Source: Bin87 sp965232895 (GTDB lineage Bacteria > Chloroflexota > Dehalococcoidia > Lucifugimonadales > UBA3495). Taken from it: a DNA stretch of 64,000 nt. Positions 1 through 8,676 of this stretch are shown one piece after another. The notes beneath the pieces were generated by a model. The model had not been told where the DNA came from and did not search any database. It was given only the letters and a program-made list of their open reading frames with translations. The DNA is taken from positions 1-64,000 of the forward strand of contig OZ247430.1 of assembly GCA_965232895.1 (NCBI GenBank). The letters are read 5' to 3'. How positions within the stretch are numbered: the first letter of the stretch is position 1; each line of letters opens with the position of its first letter. A program made the translations under genes and the position numbers.

Positions 1-1
1 C

Positions 2-2551
2 GCCGCCGGCACAACCACGGTGAGCATGGAGCGTTGGGGCACCGAGGACACGCCGACTATTTTGCAATCGTTGCCCGATCAGAGCGCGGGGCTGGACTAT
101 TTCACCAGAGACGTTGCGGAGAGGGTCGCACAGGGCGGAGCGGTGGTAGCCGTGACGCAGCACGCGGCGCGATTGGTCCAGGTTCTGGAGGATGCCGGGG
201 TCGCTGCAACGCTGGAAGATATCCTGCGGGCCCGCCCCCGCGCCGACCGGGTCCAGGTGCTGACCGGGGCGCTGAGTCGAGGCTGGCAGACCGAGGCGAC
301 GGACAACGAACCAGCAGTGGCGGTTTACAGCGACGCCGAACTGTTCGGCACGGTGAAACGGCGAAGCTACCGCCCGTCCCGAACCCGACGTGACCTGGGC
401 GATGCGGTGGCCCTGGGAGACCTGGCGCCGGGCAGCTTTGTAGTCCACATCGACCACGGAGTCGCCAAGTTTGTTGGCACAACTCACCTGGAGTCCACGG
501 GCGACGACCGCGAGTACCTGGTGTTGGAATACGCCGAGGACGACCGTCTCTACGTACCCACGGAGCAGATGGACCGGCTGGGAGCTTACGTGGCCGCCAC
601 TGACCGGCCGCCAACGCTCACCCGGTTGGGTGGGAGCGAGTGGCAACGGATCAAGGACCGAGCCAAGGGCGCCGCCAGGGAGATCGCCGAAGAATTGCTC
701 CGGCTTTACGCAATCCGGGAAACCGTGGTTGGACATCGTTTCGGCCCGGACGCGACCTGGCAGCGGGACCTGGAAGACTCGTTCCCCTACCAGGAAACGC
801 CAGATCAGATGCAGGCCATCGACGAAGTAAAGAACGACATGGAAGCCGACAAGCCCATGGACCGTCTGATCTGTGGCGACGTCGGCTACGGCAAGACCGA
901 AGTCGCCCTGCGGGCGGCCTTCAAGACGGTCAACGAGGGCATGCAGGTGGCGGTGCTGGTGCCGACCACGGTGCTGGCCCAGCAGCACTACGCTACCTTC
1001 GCCGAGCGTCTGGCCCCCTATCCGGTGAAGGTCGAGGTGCTGAGCCGGTTCCGAACTCACAAAGAGCAGGACGAGGTGGTGGAAGCGGCAAAGTCCGGTA
1101 TGGTCGACGTCGTGATCGGAACACACCGCATCCTGCAAAAGGACATGGGGTTCAAGAACCTGGGACTGGTGATTATCGACGAGGAACACCGGTTCGGGGT
1201 TGCGCACAAAGAACGCCTGAAACAGATGCGCGCCGAGGTGGACGTGATGACGTTGAGCGCGACACCCATTCCGCGCACACTGCACATGGCGCTTGCCGGC
1301 GTGCGGGACATGAGCGTGATCCACACGCCACCGGAAGCCCGGTTGCCGGTCAAGACCTTCGTGTCCGAAGACAGCGCGGAGCCGGTGCGCGAGGCGATTC
1401 TGCGGGAGTTGGAGCGCGATGGCCAGGTGTTCTTCCTGCACAACCGAGTTCGCACGATCCACAGCGTAGCGGACGAACTCGCGAAGCTCGTACCGGAAGC
1501 CCGGTTCGCGGTGGGGCATGGTCAGATGCCGGAAACGGAGCTGGAAGAAGTGATGGTGGCGTTCGCCAACCGGGAAGCGGACGTGCTGGTTTGCACCACC
1601 ATTATTGAGTCGGGGCTGGACATGCCCAACGTGAACACGATCATCATCGACCGGGCGGATCGGTTCGGCCTGGCCCAGCTGTACCAGCTGCGCGGCCGGG
1701 TTGGACGCGGAGACCACCGGGCCTACGCCTACCTGCTGTTGCCGGATAGCCAGGAAATCACCGAGGCGGCCAGCAAGCGCATCCACGCCATCCTGGACGC
1801 CAATGAACTGGGAGCCGGGTTCCGCATCGCCATGCGCGATCTGGAAATCCGTGGCGCGGGAAACTTGTTGGGCGCCGACCAGAGCGGGCAGATCCACGCG
1901 GTGGGACTCAACCTGTACTCCGAGTTGCTCGACCAGGCGGTGCAGGACCTGGCGAACCGCGATACGGGCGAGACCAGCGCAGAGACGCAGCCTCCACCGC
2001 GGATCGATCTGCAGCTGCCGGCGTTCATACCGCCAGGCTATATTGAGCACATGCCGGCCCGGCTGGCTTTCTACCAGCGACTGTCCAACATCACCGACCG
2101 CTCGCAGATCGCAGCGGTTCAATCCGATATGGAAGACCGGTTCGGCCCGGCGCCTCAGGAGGTGACCCACCTGCTGGCGATAAGCGAGCTGCGCTGCCTG
2201 GGCTCGACGGCCGGGGTCGAATCCATTGCCACCAGCAGTGACGGGATCATCACCGTCGTGTTCCGGCATCCGGTGGGCGACGCTCGGCAGGCGTTGCAGA
2301 ACAAGATGGGACCGGGGATCCGGGTCGGCCGGCGTGACATGGAAGTGCGAACGGCGGGCGACACCGATTTCGGCATGGCGCGTTTGGGACGCGCGCTGCG
2401 ACGGGTGGCCTCGTTCGTCGACGAGATGCGCGCCGCAATGGAGGAAGTGGCGGCGGAGTCGGCGCAATCAGAGATCGTTGCCCCGCCCGAGGCGCCTTCC
2501 CGGAACCGGAGGCGGCGACGGCCGGCGAGACAGCCGGTCGCCGCCGACTGA
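2..2551 (+). CDS. mfd: Transcription-repair coupling factor Mfd, 3' part (partial)
   Basis: ATP-dependent translocase that removes stalled RNA polymerase from DNA lesions and recruits UvrA. The frame is open from base 2, so the true start lies upstream. About 850 residues are visible of a family length near 1150, and the N-terminal UvrB-like module is missing. Counting from the GTG at 20, a CarD-like RNA polymerase interaction domain lies near residues 130-200 (GSFVVHIDHG). The SF2 motor follows, with Walker A GDVGYGKTE near 286, the DEEH box near 387, TLSATPIPRTL, and motif VI QLRGRVGRG near 556. The TRCF C-terminal domain ends the protein. The stop lies 3 bases from the stop of the convergent lipoprotein gene. 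Family assignment is secure. Confidence 0.96.
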   Translation, partial: AAGTTTVSMERWGTEDTPTILQSLPDQSAGLDYFTRDVAERVAQGGAVVAVTQHAARLVQVLEDAGVAATLEDILRARPRADRVQVLTGALSRGWQTEATDNEPAVAVYSDAELFGTVKRRSYRPSRTRRDLGDAVALGDLAPGSFVVHIDHGVAKFVGTTHLESTGDDREYLVLEYAEDDRLYVPTEQMDRLGAYVAATDRPPTLTRLGGSEWQRIKDRAKGAAREIAEELLRLYAIRETVVGHRFGPDATWQRDLEDSFPYQETPDQMQAIDEVKNDMEADKPMDRLICGDVGYGKTEVALRAAFKTVNEGMQVAVLVPTTVLAQQHYATFAERLAPYPVKVEVLSRFRTHKEQDEVVEAAKSGMVDVVIGTHRILQKDMGFKNLGLVIIDEEHRFGVAHKERLKQMRAEVDVMTLSATPIPRTLHMALAGVRDMSVIHTPPEARLPVKTFVSEDSAEPVREAILRELERDGQVFFLHNRVRTIHSVADELAKLVPEARFAVGHGQMPETELEEVMVAFANREADVLVCTTIIESGLDMPNVNTIIIDRADRFGLAQLYQLRGRVGRGDHRAYAYLLLPDSQEITEAASKRIHAILDANELGAGFRIAMRDLEIRGAGNLLGADQSGQIHAVGLNLYSELLDQAVQDLANRDTGETSAETQPPPRIDLQLPAFIPPGYIEHMPARLAFYQRLSNITDRSQIAAVQSDMEDRFGPAPQEVTHLLAISELRCLGSTAGVESIATSSDGIITVVFRHPVGDARQALQNKMGPGIRVGRRDMEVRTAGDTDFGMARLGRALRRVASFVDEMRAAMEEVAAESAQSEIVAPPEAPSRNRRRRRPARQPVAAD

Positions 2552-2554
2552 CCG

Positions 2555-4138
2555 TTACTCGCTGGCCGTGGGCTCCATGTCCGCGGCCGCCCCGACCTCG
2601 TTTCTGCGGTGCCGGCGACGCCGGAGGGCCAGCACAAGGGCAACGATCGCGATCACGACCAACACTGCCGCACTGACGACCGCAGCCAGAATTATCCACA
2701 ACGTGGAATAGTCTTCCGGCGTGCCGACTGAGAAATTCAGGCGGGCGTTGGGGGCGGCGGCAGACGGGTTCTGCCCGACGGCGTTGTAGTCCCAATGCTG
2801 CAGCTTACCCAGTCCGGCGGCGTAATCCATAACGGAACGCAGGTCGGACGCCTTGACGATCAACTCCATGCTGACCCGATGTTCGTCCCGGTCCTGAAAC
2901 TCGTTCCAGTGTTCCACAAACCCGCCCCGGCTCTCGGCCTGGACCCGTACCTTCTCCGCGACCTCCGCGGGATCCGAGGCGTCCAGGGACATGGAAGCGC
3001 CAAGCTCCACATCGGAACGGATCCCCAACGTGAGACGCGCGTTGGCCACTTCGTTGAGCGAGGTGGGTCCAACCGAGTTGAGCTGCCGCCCCGATGGAGC
3101 GCCGAGAGTGGCGGCGTAGTCCATCAGACCGGCGAGGTCAGCCGGCTTGACGAACACCACCAGATCAACGATGCGCCCGCTGCCCTCGTCAAACTCACGC
3201 TTTTCACCGATGTAGCCACCGAGAGATTCCACCCGGGCGATCACCGAATCGGCCGTGGATGACGGGTCATCCACGGACAGCTGAAGGAATCCAACGGGCG
3301 GGTCAGCCGCGAACTGCGCAGGCAGGCGCAGATTGACCGTGATCAGAGAGGTGGCGACACGGCCGGTGAGATCGCGCTGAGTAGCCTCGACGTGCTCGAT
3401 GTCGGCTCGCACCTCTGCGATACGCTGCTCGATCTGGATGATGTCCTCGACAGTCGGCGCGTTTTCCAGCAGGGTGACCAGGCGTTCCTCCTGGGCGTAC
3501 CAGGCGGTGAGGCGGGCCTCGTTGTCGATCAGCCTTTCGGTCACGTCCGTCGAGGAAACTCCCTCGTCCGTGACGCGCCCCAGGGAGCGCAGGGAATCCA
3601 GGCCGCTGGCCAGGTGGTCGGCAGGCACGCGAATCCGCACCGTGGCGGAACGGTATCCGGCCTCGCCGTAAACTTCAGAGGATTCAACCCAACCGCCGCT
3701 CTGGGCCGCCAGAGACTCCACCTGCCGGAGTGTCGCGTCGATGTTCGTGACCTCAAGGCTCATCCACGACTCCACGATCAGCTTGCGCGCGGATTGAGGC
3801 TGAGGCGAGTCGGAAATCCGGGGCTGTTGCGGTCGCGCCGCAGCGGACTCCTGTGACGCGGCGACGGGAGCGCGCGTTGCCGCGGCCGCCATTGCAGGCA
3901 TACCCTGCTGCCTACTCATATGATCGGCTCCATCGGCCCCGGCCATGCCGGATTCCCCCTCGGACATTTCCTGAAACGCATCGTTAACGAACTTTGAAGA
4001 GGTGGCGGAATCTTCGGGGTGTTGCGCGGCTGGCGCTGCCGGCGCCGACTCCACTCCGGCTCCGCAGGCCAGCGCCAATGCCGCCAAGACCAGCATCATG
4101 GTGAGCAACCACGGCCTTCCCAAGTTTCGGATACGCAT
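2555..4138 (-). CDS. DUF4349-type lipoprotein with C-terminal membrane anchor
   Basis: Predicted envelope protein of 527 residues and unknown function. The N terminus has a lipoprotein signal with lipobox LALAC, putting the lipidated Cys at residue 25. A long low-complexity Ala/Pro/Gln stretch follows. Residues about 116-280 resemble DUF4349: a conserved start KLIVESWMSLEV, then a predicted coiled coil with IIQIEQRIAEVRADIEHVEA. Two further modules of similar pattern follow (each with GG[YF][IV], then LMDYAA or VMDYAA), suggesting internal duplication. The C terminus has one hydrophobic helix (about 483-505) and a basic tail, so the protein may be anchored at both ends. ATG start at 4138. It is transcribed convergently with mfd. 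No specific role can be given. Confidence 0.8.
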   Translation of the reverse strand: MRIRNLGRPWLLTMMLVLAALALACGAGVESAPAAPAAQHPEDSATSSKFVNDAFQEMSEGESGMAGADGADHMSRQQGMPAMAAAATRAPVAASQESAAARPQQPRISDSPQPQSARKLIVESWMSLEVTNIDATLRQVESLAAQSGGWVESSEVYGEAGYRSATVRIRVPADHLASGLDSLRSLGRVTDEGVSSTDVTERLIDNEARLTAWYAQEERLVTLLENAPTVEDIIQIEQRIAEVRADIEHVEATQRDLTGRVATSLITVNLRLPAQFAADPPVGFLQLSVDDPSSTADSVIARVESLGGYIGEKREFDEGSGRIVDLVVFVKPADLAGLMDYAATLGAPSGRQLNSVGPTSLNEVANARLTLGIRSDVELGASMSLDASDPAEVAEKVRVQAESRGGFVEHWNEFQDRDEHRVSMELIVKASDLRSVMDYAAGLGKLQHWDYNAVGQNPSAAAPNARLNFSVGTPEDYSTLWIILAAVVSAAVLVVIAIVALVLALRRRRHRRNEVGAAADMEPTASE

Positions 4139-4190
4139 CTCAACAGCCCCCTTTCAACTGTCCATCATACGCAACGGCGCGACCGCCGGT

Positions 4191-4221
4191 TTGCAAGGCG
4201 GGCCTGCGGGTATGCTACAAT
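4191..4221 (+). promoter_or_regulatory. Putative promoter of tRNA-Pro
   Basis: A -35-like TTGCAA (4191-4196) and a -10-like TACAAT (4216-4221) lie 12 bases before the mature tRNA. The 19-base spacer is longer than ideal. Assigned by eye only. Confidence 0.4.
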
Positions 4222-4232
4222 TTGAACATAGT

Positions 4233-4308
4233 CGGGGTGTAGCGCAGTGGCTAGCGCGCCACGTTCGGGACGTGGAGGTCGGTGGTTCGAATCCACTCAC
4301 CCCGACCA
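4233..4308 (+). tRNA. tRNA-Pro (anticodon CGG)
   Basis: A full cloverleaf can be drawn. The 7-bp acceptor stem pairs CGGGGTG with CACCCCG, and the discriminator A is followed by an encoded CCA at 4306-4308. The anticodon stem CCACG/CGTGG encloses loop TTCGGGA, giving anticodon CGG at 4266-4268, which reads proline codon CCG. The T arm has the standard GGTTCGAATCC. It lies between the lipoprotein gene and the flavoprotein gene. Confidence 0.96.
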
Positions 4309-4336
4309 TTATTTTTCCCCGAACAGGAGGGACGCG

Positions 4337-5941
4337 ATGGCGCGCCGCAGTTTCTGGGCCTGGGGAATGGAAGACCGCGAGCCGTCGTCGGCCGACTATG
4401 CGGCGATGGCGGAGCGAATCCACCGGCGGTACGGCGTAGGGCTGCCGGCCCCGCGGCCTCCCACCGACGCCGACCTCAACCTCCGCCAGCCACGCTTCAC
4501 GCCGCACCCGCTGGTTGCTGAGTTCTGCAGCATGGACGACCATGACCGGGCGGCGCACACCTACGGGCGGAGCTTTCGTGATCGCATCCGTGGGTTCAAG
4601 TGTGATTTCCTCAACCCACCCGACGTGATCGCGTATCCCCGGACCGAAGAAGAGGTCACCCGGGTCCTGGACTGGTGCGCCAACTCGAACATCGTGGCGA
4701 TCCCTTACGGTGGTGGCAGCACCGTCGTAGCCGGCGTGGAGCCTCCGGAAGCGGAAAAGGTCTGCACGATCGATTTGACGCGGCTGGACCAGGTTCTGGA
4801 AGTGGACCAAACGTCTCGGGCCGCAAGGATTCAGGCCGGCGCCCTGGGACCCGCGCTTGAAGCCCAGTTGCGACCGCACGGATACACCCTGCGCCACTTC
4901 CCGCAAAGCTTCGAGTTCTCCACCCTGGGCGGGTGGATTGCCACCCGCAGCGGCGGGCACTACGCGACCAACCACACGCACATCGACGACTTTGTGGAGT
5001 CGGTGCGGATGGTGACGCCGGCCGGATTGTGGGAGTCGCGTCGGTTGCCCGGCAGCGGCGCCGGGCCTTCCCCGGACCGGATCGTAATCGGCAGCGAGGG
5101 CATCCTGGGCATCATCACCGAGGCGTGGATGCGGATACAGGCGCGTCCTCGATTCCGCGCCTCCGCGGGTGTGGTTTTCGATGGGATGCACGCTGCGTCC
5201 GAGGGCGCGCGACTAATTGCCCAAGCCAAGCAGTGGCCGGCCAATCTGCGCATGCTGGACCCGGCAGAAGCGGAAGACTTCGCCGGCCTGGACGGCAAAC
5301 AAGCGCTGCTGATTATCGGGTTCGAGTCGGCGGAAATCCCGCAGGGCGACAACATCCGCCAGGCGGTGACCATCGCCAGGGACGCCGGCGGGATGATCGC
5401 GGAAGAGGATATTCAGGTCGCCGACGCGGCCGAACGGTCGGGATCCTCGGCCGGACGCCAGGGCGCGGTGGGCAACTGGCGTGATTCGTTCATCAACGCG
5501 CCCTACGAACGGAACGCGACCATCGGGTTTGGCATCGTGGCCGAAACCCTGGAAACGTCAATCACCTGGGAACGCTGGCCGGCGATGGACGAAATGGTGC
5601 GGGGCGCGCTGGAGAGTGCTTTACAACGCACCTGCGGCGGCGGACGCGTGTCCTGTCGCTTTACGCACGTTTATCCGGACGGGCCCGCGCCGTACTACAC
5701 CTTCGAAGCCCTGGGACAGGTGGGCGGCGAGTTGGAAGCCCACGCCGAGGTCAAGCAGGCAGCCTCGGACGCGGTAATGGCGGCCGGTGGAACCATCACC
5801 CACCACCACGCGGTGGGACGTTCCCACCGCCCCTGGTACGACGAACAGCGTCCGGACCCCTTCGCCGAGGCCCTGCGAGCGGTCAAGCGTTCGGTGGACC
5901 CGAACGGGATACTCAATCCGGGCGTCTTGATTGACCCATAA
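4337..5941 (+). CDS. FAD-binding oxidase, alkylglycerone-phosphate synthase-like
   Basis: Flavoprotein of 534 residues. A PCMH-type FAD-binding domain spans about 95-270 (VAIPYGGGSTVVAGVEPP; STLGGWIATRSGGHYATNH; GSEGILGIITEAWMRI), followed by a substrate cap. The C terminus has a His-rich ITHHHAVGRSH motif near 488-497 and the usual SVDPNGILNPG ending. This layout fits alkyldihydroxyacetonephosphate synthase, which exchanges an acyl for a fatty alcohol in ether-lipid synthesis. A related FAD-linked dehydrogenase cannot be excluded. The ATG at 4337 is chosen because AGGAGG lies just upstream and the longer frame would run through the tRNA. An alcohol dehydrogenase gene follows 36 bases later. 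Confidence 0.82.
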   Translation: MARRSFWAWGMEDREPSSADYAAMAERIHRRYGVGLPAPRPPTDADLNLRQPRFTPHPLVAEFCSMDDHDRAAHTYGRSFRDRIRGFKCDFLNPPDVIAYPRTEEEVTRVLDWCANSNIVAIPYGGGSTVVAGVEPPEAEKVCTIDLTRLDQVLEVDQTSRAARIQAGALGPALEAQLRPHGYTLRHFPQSFEFSTLGGWIATRSGGHYATNHTHIDDFVESVRMVTPAGLWESRRLPGSGAGPSPDRIVIGSEGILGIITEAWMRIQARPRFRASAGVVFDGMHAASEGARLIAQAKQWPANLRMLDPAEAEDFAGLDGKQALLIIGFESAEIPQGDNIRQAVTIARDAGGMIAEEDIQVADAAERSGSSAGRQGAVGNWRDSFINAPYERNATIGFGIVAETLETSITWERWPAMDEMVRGALESALQRTCGGGRVSCRFTHVYPDGPAPYYTFEALGQVGGELEAHAEVKQAASDAVMAAGGTITHHHAVGRSHRPWYDEQRPDPFAEALRAVKRSVDPNGILNPGVLIDP

Positions 5942-5977
5942 ACGGATAGCCTGCCGGGCAGGAAGGAGGGACTTGCC

Positions 5978-7006
5978 ATGCGCGGAGTAGTTTTCACCGG
6001 AGACAAAGAGGTCGAGATTCGCACGCTGCCAGACCCTCATCCGGGGCCGGGCGAAGTCGTCATCGCCATGAAGGCCTCCGGCCTCTGCGGGAGCGACCTG
6101 AGGCACTACCGCGCTCCCAAAGCCGATCGCGGTGACCCGGCCAACCTGAAAGTGGCCGGCCACGAACCCTGCGGGGTCATCGCCGAAATCGGCCGCGGCG
6201 TGACGGAGGTTGCGGTTGGCGACCGGGTGATGATGCACCACTACACGGGCTGTCGGGCCTGCACCATGTGCCGCATCGGATACACGCAGATGTGTCTGCA
6301 CGGATCCATTGTTTACGGCACCCGAGCCAATGGCGGGCACGAGGACTACCTGATTTGCCCGGCCTACACCTGCGTGAAGATGCCGGATGGATTGGACTTC
6401 GACGAAGGCTCGGCGTGCGCGTGCGGAACGGGAACGGCGTTCTGGGCGTTGAAGCGGCTGAACATATCGGGCGACGACACGCTGGCCATATTCGGCCAGG
6501 GCCCGGTGGGCGCCAGCGGCACCATGTTTGCCAAGGCCATGGGCGCACGGGTCATCGCGGTGGACGTGGACACGGAACGGCTCGAACTGGCCCAACGCCT
6601 GGGCGCGGACGTGTGCATCGACGCCGGCACGCAGAACCCGGTGGAAGCCATACGGGAACTCACTCACGGCGAGGGTTCGCCGGCGACGCTGGATTGCACG
6701 GGCCGGCCCGAGGCGCGAATCAACGCGGTGGACGCTGCGATGCTGTGGGGGCGTGTCTGCTTCGTCGGTGAGGGCAATACCACGACCTTTGACGTCAGCC
6801 CGCAAATCATCCACAAGCAACTGACCATCCTGGGATCGTGGACCTTCAGCCTGAACGGACTGGAGGAGGTTGCACGGTTTGTCGTCGACCGTAAGGTGCC
6901 GCTGAAGGAACTGTTCACCCACCGGTTCACGCTGGACCAGGCCGACGAGGCGTACAAGCTATTCGAGGCCGGCGGAACCGGGAAAGTCTGCTTCACCTGG
7001 GACTGA
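5978..7006 (+). CDS. Zinc-dependent alcohol dehydrogenase (MDR superfamily)
   Basis: Medium-chain dehydrogenase/reductase of 342 residues, presumably oxidising an alcohol or polyol with NAD(P). The catalytic zinc region GLCGSDLRHY and GHEPCGVIAEIG is present. The structural-zinc loop has four cysteines (C-RA-C-TM-C-RIGYTQM-C). The Rossmann segment is IFGQGPVGASGTMFAKAMGA, followed by an acidic VDVD that favours NAD. AGGAGGGACTTGCC precedes the ATG. It follows the AGPS-like gene on the same strand and may be cotranscribed with it. Threonine or sorbitol dehydrogenase relatives are plausible; the substrate is unknown. Confidence 0.85.
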   Translation: MRGVVFTGDKEVEIRTLPDPHPGPGEVVIAMKASGLCGSDLRHYRAPKADRGDPANLKVAGHEPCGVIAEIGRGVTEVAVGDRVMMHHYTGCRACTMCRIGYTQMCLHGSIVYGTRANGGHEDYLICPAYTCVKMPDGLDFDEGSACACGTGTAFWALKRLNISGDDTLAIFGQGPVGASGTMFAKAMGARVIAVDVDTERLELAQRLGADVCIDAGTQNPVEAIRELTHGEGSPATLDCTGRPEARINAVDAAMLWGRVCFVGEGNTTTFDVSPQIIHKQLTILGSWTFSLNGLEEVARFVVDRKVPLKELFTHRFTLDQADEAYKLFEAGGTGKVCFTWD

Positions 7007-7037
7007 TGAGTGGGCTCTGGTGACACGAGCGGAAAAT

Positions 7038-7358
7038 ATGCGCAAGCTAACATGTTACGCTTGGGGAAAACCGGGGGATTGGGAATCCCTTTGTGTTGAC
7101 CTCGATCTGGCTGCGCAAGGGGAAAACTTTGAGGAAGTTCGTCGCGAGCTTAGCGACGCCATAGCGACTTACCTCGACTACGTAACAGATTTGCCCGAAA
7201 ATGAGCAGCAGAGGTTCCTGACTCGCAAGGCCCCACTGAGATTGCGCTTGCAACTCGCACTAATGCAACGAACTTTCCCCTTGCTGAACTCGGTGAGAAT
7301 CGGCTCTACGGGTCAACAATTTGCCTGTGCCGGCTTTGTTGTGACCCCGACCTCGTGA
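7038..7358 (+). CDS. HicB-like antitoxin, no visible DNA-binding domain
   Basis: Small protein of 106 residues. Residues about 2-50 match the HicB fold pattern: an N-terminal strand (KLTCYAWGKPGDWESLCVDL), then AAQGENFEEVRRELSDAIATYL, the usual partial RNase H-like antitoxin core. The C-terminal half is basic and shows no clear ribbon-helix-helix or helix-turn-helix. The ATG at 7038 gives the best HicB N terminus; a GTG at 7020 is possible. Its stop TGA overlaps the GTG start of a hicA-like frame, as in coupled toxin-antitoxin genes, but here the antitoxin comes first and the toxin is broken. Confidence 0.62.
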   Translation: MRKLTCYAWGKPGDWESLCVDLDLAAQGENFEEVRRELSDAIATYLDYVTDLPENEQQRFLTRKAPLRLRLQLALMQRTFPLLNSVRIGSTGQQFACAGFVVTPTS

Positions 7359-7570
7359 ACTACCGACAGGTAGTTTCCATCCTGGAGCGACACGGCTTCG
7401 CTTTCGAGCGTTACGGGAAAGGGTAACACTGTGTTTATCAGGCGACCCACAGCGGGCAACGCTGGTCCGTTACGCTATCCTACAGCCAATCAGGTGAAGA
7501 CATCAGGCCGGGCGCCCTTAGCTCAATCATCCGACACTCCGGATTGCCGGGAGATGCTTTTCGTCGGTAG
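7355..7570 (+). pseudogene. hicA: hicA-like toxin gene with an internal stop at the catalytic motif
   Basis: From the GTG at 7355 the frame gives a 71-codon HicA-like protein interrupted once, by TAA at 7424-7426 (codon 24). The part before reads NYRQVVSILERHGFAFERYG-KG. After the stop, the same frame continues with HCVYQATHSGQRWSVTLSYS, then RPGALSSIIRHSGLPGDAF, and ends at TAG 7568-7570. HicA proteins carry GSH at this point, His being catalytic, so the TAA most simply replaces the serine codon TCA. No frameshift is needed. The GTG overlaps the upstream stop (GTGA). I infer an inactivated toxin; a sequencing error remains possible. Confidence 0.75.
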
Positions 7571-7588
7571 TGGAAAAGTCAATCGTCG

Positions 7589-8632
7589 CTACACCAATTT
7601 TGGCAAGACCTTCTTGTTGAACAGCCGCAGGGAGGCCGTCTGCATTTCGTCGGGCATCAGGTTGCCGTAGTTGATCTCGTAGATGAGCTGGTCGAGGCCA
7701 AGGTTCTCTTCGAGCTCGGTCAGGCGTTCTGTGACCGCGCCGGGTGTTCCGTAGACGACCTTGTCGCGGAGCCAATCGTCGTAGTCCATGCCCAGGATGA
7801 TGCGGCTCTGTTCAGCCCAGTCGCCGGTGGTGCCGGCCCGACCCGCATAGGATCCCACGCGCTCTCCCAATCGGGTGATCGAGTTCATCGCCGAATCCAT
7901 CGGGTTACGATATGCCGCCTCGGCGTCCTCATTGACATAAATCGGAACCCGCAGTCCAACCTTGCCTTCCCCGGGATGTCCGGCCGCCTTCCACGCGGCG
8001 CGGTATTCGGCCATGGGGCCAGCCAACTGGTCCAGGGTGAACACGCGGGACGGGTTGACGATCAACGGATACCCCATGGCGCCGATGATGGGGAAACTCT
8101 CGGCCGAAGTGACGCCCACGGTGATGGGCGGATGGGGCTTCTGGTACGGCCGCGGCGTAACGGTGAGCTCGTCGCAAGAGTAGTGTTCGCCGTGGAAGGA
8201 GAAGGTCTCCTGCGTCCAGGCGGACATGACGATTTCCAGGAACTCATCGAAGCGGCTGCGGCTCTCCTCGAAGGTCACGTTAAAGCCCTCGTGGACATTG
8301 GGGAAGGTGCCCCGGCCGACGCCCAGCTCGACCCGGCCGTCACTGATGTGGTCAAGGGTCGCCATCTCTTCCGCCACGCGAATGGGGTGACCCAGGGGCA
8401 GGCAGTAAACAGCAGTCCCAATACGCATGACGCTGGTCCTGGCGGCAATCGCCGTGGCGATCATCACCGGAGACGCCAGGACACGCTCCATGTTGAAGTG
8501 GTACTCGGCGAGCCAAACCGAGGCCACGCCAAGGTCTTCGGCCTCCTGGACCAACCGGAACGACTGGGTAAAGGCGTCGTGGTGGTCGCCGTCAATGGGT
8601 CGGGGAAACTCGAGAAAGAGTCCGAACTCCAT
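7589..8632 (-). CDS. LLM class flavin-dependent oxidoreductase
   Basis: Luciferase-like monooxygenase family protein of 347 residues with a TIM-barrel fold binding FMN or F420. It starts MEFGLFLEFPRP and contains GVASVWLAEYHF, GTAVYCLPLGHPIRVAEEMA, and DGRVELGVGRG, all typical of the family. The ATG at 8632 is preceded by GAGGAGG at good spacing; a longer frame upstream lacks this site. A partner flavin reductase is not seen. The acyl-CoA ligase gene lies just upstream on the same strand, suggesting a joint catabolic role. The substrate cannot be read from sequence. Confidence 0.86.
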   Translation of the reverse strand: MEFGLFLEFPRPIDGDHHDAFTQSFRLVQEAEDLGVASVWLAEYHFNMERVLASPVMIATAIAARTSVMRIGTAVYCLPLGHPIRVAEEMATLDHISDGRVELGVGRGTFPNVHEGFNVTFEESRSRFDEFLEIVMSAWTQETFSFHGEHYSCDELTVTPRPYQKPHPPITVGVTSAESFPIIGAMGYPLIVNPSRVFTLDQLAGPMAEYRAAWKAAGHPGEGKVGLRVPIYVNEDAEAAYRNPMDSAMNSITRLGERVGSYAGRAGTTGDWAEQSRIILGMDYDDWLRDKVVYGTPGAVTERLTELEENLGLDQLIYEINYGNLMPDEMQTASLRLFNKKVLPKLV

Positions 8633-8676
8633 GCCTGTCCTCCTCGTAGCGGATGATAGCGCCGGATTGCGGCCGG

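Noticed and set aside
4247..4336. Upstream extension of the AGPS-like gene to 4247
   Set aside because: It would translate the tRNA-Pro gene; the ATG at 4337 has a strong ribosome site.
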